This document shows, one piece after another, positions 11,150 to 20,182 of a stretch of DNA of 64,000 bases (within the stretch, counting starts at the first letter, position 1; each line of letters starts with the position of its first letter). The notes beneath the pieces are model-generated. The model made no database searches. It had not been told where the DNA came from and saw only the letters and a list, made by a program, of their open reading frames with translations. This DNA comes from an uncultured Lysobacteraceae bacterium (GTDB taxonomy: Bacteria; Pseudomonadota; Gammaproteobacteria; Xanthomonadales; Xanthomonadaceae). Position numbers and translations under genes: made by a program. Where the stretch lies: positions 139,078-203,077 of the forward strand of contig CADECF010000007.1 in NCBI GenBank assembly GCA_902825775.1, read 5' to 3'.

Positions 11150-11998
11150 CTACCCGGCGGTATCCACGCACGCCAGTTCGCGACAGAACGCGGCAGTCGC
11201 CTCGTCCTCCGGAAACGCGCATTCGATCCGCAGTTCTTCCAGGGTCACATCGCGCGGCGTGCCGAAGGTGGTGATGGTGGAGAAGAAGCGCAGGTCGCGG
11301 CCATTGTGGCGGAAGTGCGTCGTCAGCAGCGGCGTCGGCGCGGCGGCTACGTCGCGGTTGCGCCAGTGTTGCGGCACGTCGGGATAGGCCAGCGTCTGTT
11401 CGAGCAGATCGCGAAGCCCGGCATCGGTCGGCGTCGCCGCCACTTCGCTGTGCAGATGGCGGATCAGGTCGCCTGCGATCTCTTCCCAGTTGACGATCTT
11501 CGACCGCAGGTCCGCCGGATCGAAGATGTTGTGCAACATGTTGGTATGCGGGCTTGCGCGCCCGTCGAGCACGAATGCGCTCACGCGCGCCGCGGCCGCA
11601 TTGGCGGCCAGCACGTCCCAATGCCGGTTGAGCAGGAAGGCGGGATAAGGTTCCTGCTGCGCGAGCATCGAATCGATCGCGCGCCTGATCTGCGCCATCA
11701 TCGGTGTGGCGAGCGCGGTTTCAGGGTATTTGGGCGCGTAACCGGCTGCGACCAGCAACGCATTGCGTTCGCGCAGCGGCATCGCCAGCGTATCGGCGAG
11801 CTTGTCCACCAGTTCGCGGCTGGGTTGGGCTTTGCCCGTCTCCACGTAACTGAGATGGCGGGCCGAAACGCCGGCGTCCAACGCCAGGCTCAGCTGGCTC
11901 AATCGGCGCGAGGCGCGCCATTCGCGCAGCAGCGCGCCGATCGGCGCGATCCCGGCGACGCGGTGTTCGATCGTAGGCATGCGGCGAGCATAAGCCAC
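11150..11998 (-). CDS. XRE-family regulator with MmyB-like ligand domain
   Basis: The 282-residue protein has an N-terminal helix-turn-helix (LREWRASRRLSQLSLALDAG... SARHLSYVETGKAQPSRE, residues ~22-60) followed by a PAS-like MmyB ligand-binding domain (PYPAFLLNRHWDVLAANAAA; DLIRHLHSE; TTHFRHNGRDLRFFSTITTFG). Such regulators usually repress a divergent redox or hydrolase gene and themselves. The gene is divergent from a Tat-exported hydrolase at 12120, and two copies of a palindromic site lie between them. An ATG at 11980 is an alternative start; the helix-turn-helix is intact either way. Confidence 0.88.
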   Translation of the reverse strand: MAYARRMPTIEHRVAGIAPIGALLREWRASRRLSQLSLALDAGVSARHLSYVETGKAQPSRELVDKLADTLAMPLRERNALLVAAGYAPKYPETALATPMMAQIRRAIDSMLAQQEPYPAFLLNRHWDVLAANAAAARVSAFVLDGRASPHTNMLHNIFDPADLRSKIVNWEEIAGDLIRHLHSEVAATPTDAGLRDLLEQTLAYPDVPQHWRNRDVAAAPTPLLTTHFRHNGRDLRFFSTITTFGTPRDVTLEELRIECAFPEDEATAAFCRELACVDTAG

Positions 11999-12013
11999 CG
12001 CCGTAGCGAAGCC

Positions 12014-12030
12014 ATGACCTGCCAGGTCAT
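12014..12030. promoter_or_regulatory. Operator 1, 17-base palindrome
   Basis: ATGACCTGCCAGGTCAT is symmetric around a central C. It lies 16 bases upstream of the MmyB-type regulator gene and faces the divergent hydrolase gene. Confidence 0.65.
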
Positions 12031-12036
12031 GGCGCC

Positions 12037-12053
12037 ATAACCTGGCACGTCAT
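12037..12053. promoter_or_regulatory. Operator 2, imperfect copy of operator 1
   Basis: ATAACCTGGCACGTCAT read on the minus strand is ATGACGTGCCAGGTTAT, which differs from operator 1 at two positions. The centres are 23 bases apart, about two helical turns, so two dimers could bind one face of the helix. Confidence 0.6.
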
Positions 12054-12119
12054 TGAGTCCATGCGGGCCGCTGCCCAAGATCGTCTCCCAACGGGCGCAT
12101 CGCCCTAGGGAGCGCAGAC

Positions 12120-13100
12120 ATGCGACGCAGACAATTCATGGGATGGGCAGGCGGCGCCCTGGCGATGGTCGCCACCGGTCTGCCCGCCATCGCGCGGGCC
12201 GCTTCGTCCGGCGCATCCGCACAACCGGCCACGATCACCGATGCCAAGGCTTGGAACGCCGCGCGTCGTTTCGCGAAGACCCGCTTCGGCGAGATCGCCT
12301 ACGTCGACCGCGGCAGCGGACCGGCCGCGCTGTTCCTGCACGGATTTCCGTTGAACGGCTTCCAATGGCGCGGCGCGTTCGACCGCCTCGCCGGCGATCG
12401 TCGCCGTTGCCTGGCGCCGGATTTCATGGGCCTGGGCTACACCAAAGTCGCGGCAGGCCAAAGCCGCGATCCGCAAGCGCAGGTGGACATGTTGATCGCA
12501 TTCCTGGACGAGCGCGGCGTGGATGCGGTGGATATCGTCGCCAACGACAGCGGCGGCGGCGTCGCCCAATTGTTCGTCGTGCAGCATCCCGGACGGGTGC
12601 GCAGCTTGTTGCTGACCAATTGCGACACCGAACCCGACTGCCCGCCGCCCGCGCTGAAGCCGGTGCTGGATCTGTCGCGCGAGGGCAAGTTCGTCGAGCA
12701 ATGGCTGGCGCCGGATCTGGCCGACAAGAAACGGGCGCGCTCGGCGCAGGGCCTGGGCGGGGCGACGTTCTCGTTCCGGGTCAGCCCGACCGACGAAGCG
12801 GTGGATATGTATCTGGGACCCTTGGTTCGCAATCCCGACAACACCCATGCCTATGCCCTGGGATTGGAAAAAAACTTCCTGGCCGGGATCGAGGCCAAGC
12901 TCAAAGCCAGCCGCGTGCCGACGCGAATCGTCTGGGGGATGGCCGACGATATTTTCCTGTCGTCGAGTCCGGACTACTTGGACCGCGTCCTCGGCGCATC
13001 GCGCGGCGTGCGCAGGATCGCCGAAGCCAAGCTGTTCTTCCCGGAAGAGTTCCCCGACGTGATCGCCCAGGAAGCGCGCACATTGTGGGACGTGGGCTGA
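12120..13100 (+). CDS. Tat-exported alpha/beta hydrolase
   Basis: The 326-residue product begins with a twin-arginine signal (MRRRQFMGWAGGALAMVATG, cleavage around AIARA) and continues as an alpha/beta hydrolase resembling haloalkane-dehalogenase/epoxide-hydrolase types: oxyanion segment LFLHGFPLNGFQWR, nucleophile elbow VANDSGGGVAQ, and WGMADDIF for the acid. In the elbow either Asp or Ser could be nucleophile; spacing favours Asp. The usual catalytic His near the C-terminus (GHFPxEE) is replaced by KLFFPEEFP, so activity is uncertain. It is divergent from the MmyB-type regulator and probably controlled by it. Confidence 0.82.
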   Translation: MRRRQFMGWAGGALAMVATGLPAIARAASSGASAQPATITDAKAWNAARRFAKTRFGEIAYVDRGSGPAALFLHGFPLNGFQWRGAFDRLAGDRRRCLAPDFMGLGYTKVAAGQSRDPQAQVDMLIAFLDERGVDAVDIVANDSGGGVAQLFVVQHPGRVRSLLLTNCDTEPDCPPPALKPVLDLSREGKFVEQWLAPDLADKKRARSAQGLGGATFSFRVSPTDEAVDMYLGPLVRNPDNTHAYALGLEKNFLAGIEAKLKASRVPTRIVWGMADDIFLSSSPDYLDRVLGASRGVRRIAEAKLFFPEEFPDVIAQEARTLWDVG

Positions 13101-13126
13101 TCGCGCAGCGGCCTATGCCGTGGCTC

Positions 13127-13152
13127 TTTGTAGAGCGGGGCTTGCCCCGCTG
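13127..13152. repeat. REP family B copy
   Basis: TTTGTAGAGCGGGGCTTGCC followed by CCGCTG is a short palindromic repeat of the family that flanks the RAYT gene at 30.5-31.0 kb. It lies 27 bases after the hydrolase stop. Confidence 0.75.
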
Positions 13153-13164
13153 CACCTGCTTTTC

Positions 13165-13235
13165 GTAGGTGCGAATTCATTCGCACGCTTTTCGGCTTAT
13201 CAAGAGCGTGAGCGTGCGAATGAATTCGCACCTAC
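13165..13235. repeat. 25-base perfect inverted repeat
   Basis: The arm starting GTAGGTGCGAATTCATTCGC at 13165-13189 is perfectly complemented by 13211-13235, with a 21-base loop. It sits between the hydrolase and the convergent DUF418 gene. No second copy was noticed in the window. Confidence 0.8.
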
Positions 13236-13258
13236 CTGTGTAGAGCTCTTGCGTTCGG

Positions 13259-14527
13259 TTAGAGCACTGCGTCCGGCGCACGCAATGCGCCGGACGTCTG
13301 CGCGCGCGGCGCGCGTCCGTAGCTCAATCGCCGCCACAGCGCTTCCATCGGCCCGAACGGATAACGCTTCAGCCAGATCCGGCACAGCAGCGCGAGCGCC
13401 AGCCACACCGCCAGCGCGACCAGCAGGCTGACGCCGACGCTGGTCTTCTGGAACATGCCGAAACCGATGCCGTAGAACAGCGTCACGCAGACCACGCTTT
13501 GGCTCAGGTAATGGGTCAGCGCCATGCGTCCGCTGGCGACGAAGAGGTTGCCGCTGCCGCGCGTCTTGCGCCAATACAATGCGAACATCGCGGCATAGCC
13601 CAGGCTGAGCAGCGGTATGCCCACCGATCCCAGCGTGATCGACAACAGGCCCGTGAGGCTGGCCGGCACCAACACGTCGTTGCCGCCGATCGCGGCGAAC
13701 GCCAGATTCATCGGCAAGCCGATCGCCAAACCCAACGCCAGCCAGCGCTTGAGCATGGGTCGCAGCGCATCGCGTGCGGCCAGCAGGCCGATTTTGCCGG
13801 CCCAAGCGCCGAGCAGGAACATGCCGAAGATGCGCAGCAACTGGAAACGGTAGATGCGCCGGACCCAGGCGAAAACATAGATCATCGTGTTGGATTCCAA
13901 CACGTCCGGGTAACCGCCGCGCGCGTAGTTGTCGATGATCTTCTGCATGCCGGCGCTGGTTTCCGGCGGCGCGATCAGCGCCGCCTGGGTCATCAGCGCG
14001 AATCCGAGATATGCCGTGTACAACCAGATCGGCGCGGTGAGGAAGAAGATCGCCCAGCCCAGCAACGCGCGTGCCGACATCTTGCGGAACAGCAGCAGCG
14101 CGAAGCCCATCAACGCGTAGAAATTCAGGATGTCGCCGAACCAGATGAAGATCGCATGCGCCAGGCCGAACGCCAGCAGCCAACCCATGCGCCGCCGGAA
14201 CACCGTCTTGAAATCGCCGCCGCGCGCTTCGGCGCGCTGCAATTGAACGGCGAAACCCAAACCGAACAGGAACGAGAACAACGAATAGAACTTGGCTTCG
14301 ACCAGGGCATGCTCGAGATAGTTCAGCACGCCGTCGGCGCCGCTCCACGGCAACGAAGCTTTCGCATCCGGCCCCATGAACGCGTAACCGCTGAAGGCGA
14401 TGATGTTGGCGAACAGGATGCCGAGCAAGGCGAAGCCGCGCAGCGCGTCCAGCCACTCGGAACGTTCGTTGAGGCTGGTCGGCGCTAACGCCGCTGGAAC
14501 CGGAAATTCGGAGGATGGGTTGTTCAT
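13259..14527 (-). CDS. DUF418 membrane protein 1
   Basis: The 422-residue integral membrane protein belongs to the DUF418/YeiB type. It has an N-terminal ERSEWLDALRGFALLGILFANI motif, about ten hydrophobic helices, and the conserved C-terminal region MALTHYLSQSVVCVTLFYG, then a final KRYPFGPMEALWRRLSYGR. Function is unknown; relatives are predicted transporters or acyltransferase-like membrane proteins. It lies 39 bases downstream of a paralogue in the same orientation, so the two may form an operon. Confidence 0.88.
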   Translation of the reverse strand: MNNPSSEFPVPAALAPTSLNERSEWLDALRGFALLGILFANIIAFSGYAFMGPDAKASLPWSGADGVLNYLEHALVEAKFYSLFSFLFGLGFAVQLQRAEARGGDFKTVFRRRMGWLLAFGLAHAIFIWFGDILNFYALMGFALLLFRKMSARALLGWAIFFLTAPIWLYTAYLGFALMTQAALIAPPETSAGMQKIIDNYARGGYPDVLESNTMIYVFAWVRRIYRFQLLRIFGMFLLGAWAGKIGLLAARDALRPMLKRWLALGLAIGLPMNLAFAAIGGNDVLVPASLTGLLSITLGSVGIPLLSLGYAAMFALYWRKTRGSGNLFVASGRMALTHYLSQSVVCVTLFYGIGFGMFQKTSVGVSLLVALAVWLALALLCRIWLKRYPFGPMEALWRRLSYGRAPRAQTSGALRAPDAVL

Positions 14528-14566
14528 CGATAAGACTCTATAACGTGAGCGGCGTTAGCGCCGGGA

Positions 14567-16165
14567 CTAGGCGCTTTCGGCAGTAATGGCGGGCGCGGAC
14601 GCGCGACGCCTGAATAGGGGCGGCCAGCGCGCATAGGTCGCCGCGCGCCACAGCCATTCGGCGGGGCCGAAATGGAAGCGAGACATCCACCAGCGGCTCG
14701 CGAGCACCTGCAGCGCGAAGACGCCGATCACCAGCGCCAGTTGGCCGATACGATCGATGCGGTTCGACAGACCCAGACCGTAGCCGTAGAAGATCAACGT
14801 GCCGATCGCCGATTGCATCAGATAATTCGTCAACGCCATGCGCCCCGCCGGCGCCAGCCACCGTAGCCGCAAACCGTCGCGGCCGTGGATGAAGAGCACC
14901 AGCGCGCTCACATAGCCCAGGCTCAGCAGCAAGTTGGCGACCGTCATCAGATTGGCGGCCAGGAACGCTTGATCGCGCTTCGCGGGATCGTCGCCGGTGT
15001 AGAACGCCGCGCTGCATAACGCCAGCGCCGCACCGACGGCGACGCCGAACGCCGCTAACCGCCGGAACAATCCTCGATGCGCTTGCACATTGCCGATCAC
15101 GTCGGCGCGCACGAACCAGAATCCGATCAGGAACATGCCCATGACCGAAATCAGCAAATACACTTCGCCGGCGGACAGCATCTCGGTGAAATAGTCCCAG
15201 CGCAGCGCGACGTTCTCGGCATAGCTGCCGTGGGCGTTGATCGACGCGGCTTGCGCGGCCTCGGCTTGCACGGCGGCGAAGGCGGCATGGGCCGCTTGCG
15301 CGGTCGGCGCCGGCGCCGACGCGTCCAATTTCCCGAGCAGGATCGTCGCGCTGATCGCCAACGGCAGGATCAGATAGATCGCCGCGCCGGCCCGCCACAA
15401 TCGCGACATGCCGGGCGGCCGCAGGAAAGCCGTGGCCGCGGCCAGCAAGCTGGCGCTGACCGTCGCCGCCAGCGGAACGAAACCGGGCGAAGCGATCCAG
15501 AGCGCACAGAAACCCACGGCGGCCGCTGCAAGCAGCCACGACAACGCCTTCGCGTACGGGAATCGTCGTCGGCCGTTCTCCGCCGCGGGCTTTTCCTGCA
15601 GGAAAGCACCAGCGCCGGCGAACATCAGGAACGCGATCATCGCGGTGAACAGCGGCCGGCTGCTGCCCCAGAACACCTGCGCGAGCAGGAACCCGAGCGA
15701 AGGCAGCAACAACCACCACCAGCGTCCGCGCAGCGCGATCAGCAGCACGCAGGCCGCGATCGCGTAGCTGTGCAGGATGTCGCCGCCCCATACCAGCACG
15801 GCATGGGCCACGCCCATCGCCATCAACGCGGCGGTGCGGCGCAGATAAGGCGCCGCGAAACTGCGGCCCTGCGCCTGCGCGCGGCCCAGCATCACCGCGA
15901 AGCCCATGCCGAACAGCAAGGCGAACATGGTCCAGAATTTGCCGTGCATGAACACGTATTCGAACCAGGCCAGCGCGTGGTTCAGGCCATGCAGGCCGGG
16001 TTCGATCATCCGCTCCGCCGCCTGCAGCGGTCGCGCGAAGTATTCGACGTTCATCAGGAACACGCCGAACAACGCGACGGCCCGCACGATATCGAGCGTG
16101 ACGATGCGTTGCGGCTCGGCAATGGGCGACAACGCCGATGGCATCGGCGCAGGAGGGCTGTGCAT
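14567..16165 (-). CDS. DUF418 membrane protein 2
   Basis: The 532-residue paralogue of the neighbouring gene has the same N-terminal motif (RIVTLDIVRAVALFGVFLMN), many transmembrane helices and the same C-terminal block (GRMALTNYLMQSAIGTLIFYG; SRFHFGPAEWLWRAATYARW). It is about 110 residues longer because of an extra central segment near residues 250-320 (Ala-rich loop AHAAFAAVQAEAAQAASINAHG). Tandem arrangement indicates an old duplication. Role unknown. Confidence 0.88.
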   Translation of the reverse strand: MHSPPAPMPSALSPIAEPQRIVTLDIVRAVALFGVFLMNVEYFARPLQAAERMIEPGLHGLNHALAWFEYVFMHGKFWTMFALLFGMGFAVMLGRAQAQGRSFAAPYLRRTAALMAMGVAHAVLVWGGDILHSYAIAACVLLIALRGRWWWLLLPSLGFLLAQVFWGSSRPLFTAMIAFLMFAGAGAFLQEKPAAENGRRRFPYAKALSWLLAAAAVGFCALWIASPGFVPLAATVSASLLAAATAFLRPPGMSRLWRAGAAIYLILPLAISATILLGKLDASAPAPTAQAAHAAFAAVQAEAAQAASINAHGSYAENVALRWDYFTEMLSAGEVYLLISVMGMFLIGFWFVRADVIGNVQAHRGLFRRLAAFGVAVGAALALCSAAFYTGDDPAKRDQAFLAANLMTVANLLLSLGYVSALVLFIHGRDGLRLRWLAPAGRMALTNYLMQSAIGTLIFYGYGLGLSNRIDRIGQLALVIGVFALQVLASRWWMSRFHFGPAEWLWRAATYARWPPLFRRRASAPAITAESA

Positions 16166-16354
16166 GACGGCAGGACAACGGGGGAGTGGGCGGAATCGTG
16201 ACGGCGATTCCGGATCGCGTGCAGCCCTGCAAGTGGGCGTCGAGCCCTGCCTTTAGTGAGGACGCGCCCCGCGACACGTCGGAAACCTGTCGAAAGCCAG
16301 TGTCATGACATTGCCTGGGTCATGGCGTGGAATCGGCTCGGCGAACGCGATGCG

Positions 16355-17077
16355 TCAGTCCACGGCAAGTTCGGCACGCGGCGGCAGCGACCAGTCGATC
16401 GGCTTGGCGCCGCGTCGCGACAGGTATTCGTTGGCCGCGGAGAAATGTCCGCTGCCGAGGAAGCCGCGATGCGCCGACAGCGGCGAGGGGTGCGTGGTCT
16501 TCAGCACGCGATGCCGCCGCGTGTCGATCACCTTGCCCTTGGCCTGCGCGTAGCTGCCCCACAGCATGAACACCAGGCCTTCGCGTTCGCGGTTGAGCGT
16601 GTCGACCACATGATCGGTGAAGCCTTCCCAGCCTTTGCCCTGGTGCGCGCCGGCGCGGCCGTCTTCGACGGTGAGTACGGCGTTGAGCAGCAACACGCCG
16701 CGCTGCGCCCAAGGCATCAGATAGCCATGATCGGGGCGCGGTACGCCGAGGTCGCGCTGGATTTCCTTGAAGATATTGTCCAGCGACGGCGGCACCGGCA
16801 CGCCCGGCAGCACCGAGAAGCACAGTCCATGCGCTTGACCGGGCCCGTGATACGGATCCTGGCCGAGGATCACCACTTCGACCTTGTCGAACGGCGTCGC
16901 GTCGAACGCGGCGAAGATCTGCGGCCCTGGGGGATAGATGCGCGCGCCGGCGGCCTTGCGCGCGCGCAGGAAACCGGACAGCGCATGCATCTCGTCGCGC
17001 TGCAGGTAGTCGCCTACCTTTTCCTTCCACGAGGGTTCGAGTTTGATGCGGTCTTCCGGCATCACACGCTCATTCAT
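16355..17077 (-). CDS. ung: Uracil-DNA glycosylase
   Basis: Family 1 UDG removes uracil from DNA to begin base-excision repair. The 240-residue protein contains the water-activating motif [13 protein letters not shown] at ~70-82, [10 protein letters not shown], and the leucine-loop [11 protein letters not shown] at ~190-200 that inserts into the minor groove. Length is close to E. coli Ung (229). An ATG at 17062 is an alternative start. Expressed apart from its neighbours, with a palindromic repeat (17097-17162) just upstream. Confidence 0.97.
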   Translation of the reverse strand: MNERVMPEDRIKLEPSWKEKVGDYLQRDEMHALSGFLRARKAAGARIYPPGPQIFAAFDATPFDKVEVVILGQDPYHGPGQAHGLCFSVLPGVPVPPSLDNIFKEIQRDLGVPRPDHGYLMPWAQRGVLLLNAVLTVEDGRAGAHQGKGWEGFTDHVVDTLNREREGLVFMLWGSYAQAKGKVIDTRRHRVLKTTHPSPLSAHRGFLGSGHFSAANEYLSRRGAKPIDWSLPPRAELAVD

Positions 17078-17096
17078 TCACTTCAAGCGACTTTGC

Positions 17097-17162
17097 CATC
17101 CCGAACGCAGTGAGGGATCTGCTTTGTCGCGCGGGCGGATCCCTCACTGCGTTCGGGATGAC
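17097..17162. repeat. Palindromic intergenic repeat, family F
   Basis: CATCCCGAACGCAGTGAGGG is complemented by CCCTCACTGCGTTCGGGATG across an 18-base loop. It lies between ung and the response-regulator end. A second copy at about 46706-46772 sits inside a family A repeat. Confidence 0.85.
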
Positions 17163-17172
17163 GGAAACATGG

Positions 17173-18015
17173 CTAGGCATCCAGGTTGCGCTGCTCCGGC
17201 AGCTTCGACACGCGCAGTTGGAACAAGGTCTTGGTCACCAGCGGCCGCTCTTCGATCGGCTTCATCACCAGATCGTTGGCGCCGGCGCGCAGCAGCTCGG
17301 ATTGGTTCTTGGCGTTGGCGTCGCCGGTCATCACCAGCACCGGCAGGCGGCGCTTGCCGTAGCCCAGCGTTTCGCGGATATGCGCGAGCAGATCGCCGCC
17401 TTCCATCTCGCCTTTGAGGTAAACGTCGGTCAGCACCAGGTCGAACGCGGGCGAACCGTCTTCCTCGCGTTGGGTGGCCAGTATTTCCAGCGCGTCCTCG
17501 ACGCTGATCGCGTGCGTCACCTGGATGCCGCTGTGCTCGAGCATGCGTTTGGTGGCCAATGCGACCACGCGGCTGTCTTCGACATACAGCACGCGCGCGC
17601 CGGGAATCGGTTCGGGTTGCACATAACCGCGGATGAAGGCGGCCAGCGCGCTGTGGCCGAGCGATTTGTCGAAATAATCGGTGATGTCCTCGCTGAAGCT
17701 GCGCGATTCCAGATGCTCCTGCGCATTGCCGGACACCACGATCACCGGCACGTACGCCTGCTGCCCGGACGCGCGCACCGCGCGCGCGACTTCCAGGCCG
17801 GTGCCGTCCGGCAATACCAGAGCGGTGGTGACCAGGTCCACCGGCCCTTCGGCGAGCGCGGCGCGCGCGGCGGCCAAGCCGTCGCAGGCGACCAGTTGCG
17901 TGTTGGGCAATTCGCGCGACAGCACGTCGCCGATCAGCTTGCGCACCAGCTTGGAGCCGTCGACGACCATCACGCGCGGCGCATCGCTGGCCAAATGGCG
18001 GAGATCGCGCGTCAT
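17173..18015 (-). CDS. Double-receiver response regulator (first receiver degenerate)
   Basis: The 280-residue protein consists of two receiver domains and no output domain. Domain 1 (about 12-130) has VVDGSK in place of the paired acidic residues and TTALVLPDG where the phospho-acceptor Asp should be (Ala instead), so it is probably a pseudo-receiver. Domain 2 (about 140-270) has VEDS, LTDVYL (acceptor Asp), VMTGD and the KP lysine motif, so it should be phosphorylated. It lacks DNA-binding or enzymatic output and may relay or sequester. Its ATG overlaps the ftsX stop (TGATG), making it the third gene of an ftsE-ftsX operon. Confidence 0.88.
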   Translation of the reverse strand: MTRDLRHLASDAPRVMVVDGSKLVRKLIGDVLSRELPNTQLVACDGLAAARAALAEGPVDLVTTALVLPDGTGLEVARAVRASGQQAYVPVIVVSGNAQEHLESRSFSEDITDYFDKSLGHSALAAFIRGYVQPEPIPGARVLYVEDSRVVALATKRMLEHSGIQVTHAISVEDALEILATQREEDGSPAFDLVLTDVYLKGEMEGGDLLAHIRETLGYGKRRLPVLVMTGDANAKNQSELLRAGANDLVMKPIEERPLVTKTLFQLRVSKLPEQRNLDA

Positions 18016-18953
18016 CAGGTTTCCGTCGGCCGGGTCTGGCGCAAATAATGGTTGGCGACCAGGCCCGCGCCGAGCCAACCGAGCACGGTCGCGGAGACGA
18101 GCACTATCGCTACTTGCCGAGGGTCGAAACCGCTCAGCGCGAAATGGCTGCCATAACTTTGCGCAAGCGTGGCCAGCGGGGCTTTCAGCGCGAAATGGGT
18201 CGCGGTAAGCAAGCCCAGCGCGGCCGCGCCCGCGGCGAGGCCGTACCAAGCGCCCAGATACAGGAACGGCCGGCGGATGAAGCCATCGGTGGCGCCGAGC
18301 AGTTGCAGCACGCCGATTTCTTCGCGCCGCGATTGGATATCCAGACGCACGGTGTTGCCGACCACCAGCAGCGCGCCCAGGCCTAGCAATGCCGCCAGGA
18401 CCCAGGCCACGCGATTGCCGAAACGCAGCCAGCCGTCGAGCCGTTGCCGCCACAACGCGTCGCGCTGCACCAGATCGGCCTCGGGCAAGGTCTGCAGCGA
18501 TTCGGCCAGCATGGTTTCATCGCCCTTGGGCGTGATCACCAGCAGGCTGGGCAACGGATTGCCATCGACGGCCGCGATCGCCTCGCCCAATCCGCCGCGC
18601 TCGCGCAATTCGGCCAGGCCTTGTTCCGGCGTCTTCAGTTCGACCTTGGCGATATCGCCGCGGCCGCGCATTTCTTCGGTCAGCTTGCGCGCTCGCTCCA
18701 AACCGATTTCGGGTTTCAGGAACAGATTGATCTGCCGCGATTGCTGCACATCGCCGGTGAAGCGTTCGACGTTGGCCAGCACCAGCCACAGGCCCAGCGG
18801 CAACGCCAGCGCCACGGCCATCACGCCGACCGTGAGCACGGTCGACCACGGCTTGCCGATCACCCGGCCGAGGCTGGCGACGAAACTGTAGAGATGATGG
18901 TCGAACCAGGTGCCGATGCCCGATCGCGACCGCGGCTCGCGCAACTCATTCAT
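18015..18953 (-). CDS. ftsX: Cell-division protein FtsX
   Basis: FtsX is the membrane partner of FtsE; the pair controls septal peptidoglycan hydrolases. The 312-residue protein has a cytoplasmic N-terminus, a first transmembrane helix (TVLTVGVMAVALALPLGLWL), a periplasmic domain (about 70-190) and three more helices with the FtsX permease block (GNTVRLDIQSRREEIGVLQLLGATDGFIRRPFLY). The start overlaps the ftsE end by eight bases, and the stop overlaps the response-regulator start by one base. Confidence 0.95.
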   Translation of the reverse strand: MNELREPRSRSGIGTWFDHHLYSFVASLGRVIGKPWSTVLTVGVMAVALALPLGLWLVLANVERFTGDVQQSRQINLFLKPEIGLERARKLTEEMRGRGDIAKVELKTPEQGLAELRERGGLGEAIAAVDGNPLPSLLVITPKGDETMLAESLQTLPEADLVQRDALWRQRLDGWLRFGNRVAWVLAALLGLGALLVVGNTVRLDIQSRREEIGVLQLLGATDGFIRRPFLYLGAWYGLAAGAAALGLLTATHFALKAPLATLAQSYGSHFALSGFDPRQVAIVLVSATVLGWLGAGLVANHYLRQTRPTET

Positions 18954-19635
18954 CGGCCAGATCCTCCGGCCGGATATCGTCGGCCAGGCGGCCGTGATCG
19001 AGCACCAGCACGCGCCTCTTCATGCGTTTGACCAGGCCCAGGTCATGGCTGGCCACGATCACGCTGGTGCCGCGTTCGGGCAATGATGCGAACAGCGCCA
19101 TGATTTCGGCCGACAGCGTGGGATCGAGGTTGCCGGTGGGCTCGTCGGCCACCAGCAGCAACGGCTCGCCGATCACCGCACGCGCGATGCCGACGCGCTG
19201 CTGTTCGCCGGCGGACAATTGCGACGGCAACGCGCGCTCGCGCGGGCCCAGCCCCAACCGTTCGAGCAGGCTGCGCACACGCTTGCCGATGTCGCCGCGC
19301 CGCATGCCGCGCAGGATCAGCGGCAGCGCGACGTTGTCGTAGATGCTGCGATCCATCAGCAGTTGGTGGTTTTGGTAGACCACGCCGACGTCGCGCCGAT
19401 GCAGCGGCACGCGCCGGCCGCGCACCTTCATCAGATTGCGCTCGCCGAACAGCACCGCACCGCGGCTGGGCCGTTCGCTGAGGTGGATTAGCTTGAGCAG
19501 CGTGCTCTTGCCGGCGCCGGAATGACCGGTGATGAACAGCATTTCGCCGATAGCGACTTCGAAGCTGACTTCGCTCAGCGCATCGTGCCCGCCGGGATAG
19601 CGTTTGCTTACGTTGTCGAAGCGCAGGACGGCCAT
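18946..19635 (-). CDS. ftsE: Cell-division ATP-binding protein FtsE
   Basis: The 229-residue ABC ATPase has Walker A GHSGAGKST, signature LSAGEQQRVGIARA, Walker B LLLVADEPTGNLD and the switch His in VIVASHDLGL. With FtsX it forms a divisome complex that activates amidases. The ATG at 19635 (MAVLRFDNVSKRYPGG) is the family-typical start; an upstream ATG at 19659 would add eight unlikely residues. Confidence 0.95.
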   Translation of the reverse strand: MAVLRFDNVSKRYPGGHDALSEVSFEVAIGEMLFITGHSGAGKSTLLKLIHLSERPSRGAVLFGERNLMKVRGRRVPLHRRDVGVVYQNHQLLMDRSIYDNVALPLILRGMRRGDIGKRVRSLLERLGLGPRERALPSQLSAGEQQRVGIARAVIGEPLLLVADEPTGNLDPTLSAEIMALFASLPERGTSVIVASHDLGLVKRMKRRVLVLDHGRLADDIRPEDLADE

Positions 19636-20182
19636 GGCCGAATTATGCCGGACCGGCACGGAATTTTGGCCGGCGCAGGGTCATTACGAGACGCGAGCGT
19701 GATGCCTGTCCGGCTTTGGCTTTGTTCATGACCTAAGTCGCGTCCCGGCGAATGCCGGAATCCCGCGTCGTTGCCGTTGCTTTGTAGAGCGAGGCTTGCC
19801 CCGCTGTCCCTGCCCTTAAGCCCTCATCCCTGCGAGGCGGGACTGCTGAGGCAGGATGCCGGAGCGAACATCTGCGCAGCAGATGGCCCGAAGGGCAAGG
19901 CAGGATGCCCGGAATAAAGAAAAAGAGCCTTTGGAAGGGATTACGGCGAGGTGCCGCCGCTTGTTCTTGGCAACTTCCCGTCGCACTCAGGATTCCTCCG
20001 TGGCTTCGATACTTAGATTCGACGCGATCGACCCGAACGCCTCCTTAGCGCCAATCCGCAAAAAGCCACGTCACCGCACATGCTACGAATCAAAATCTAG
20101 TGCCTGCGTAAGAAGGTCAACCATGACGAAAGCTAAGGTCACCCGCGGCCTTGCAGACGCAACGAATCTCATAAGCTTCGGG

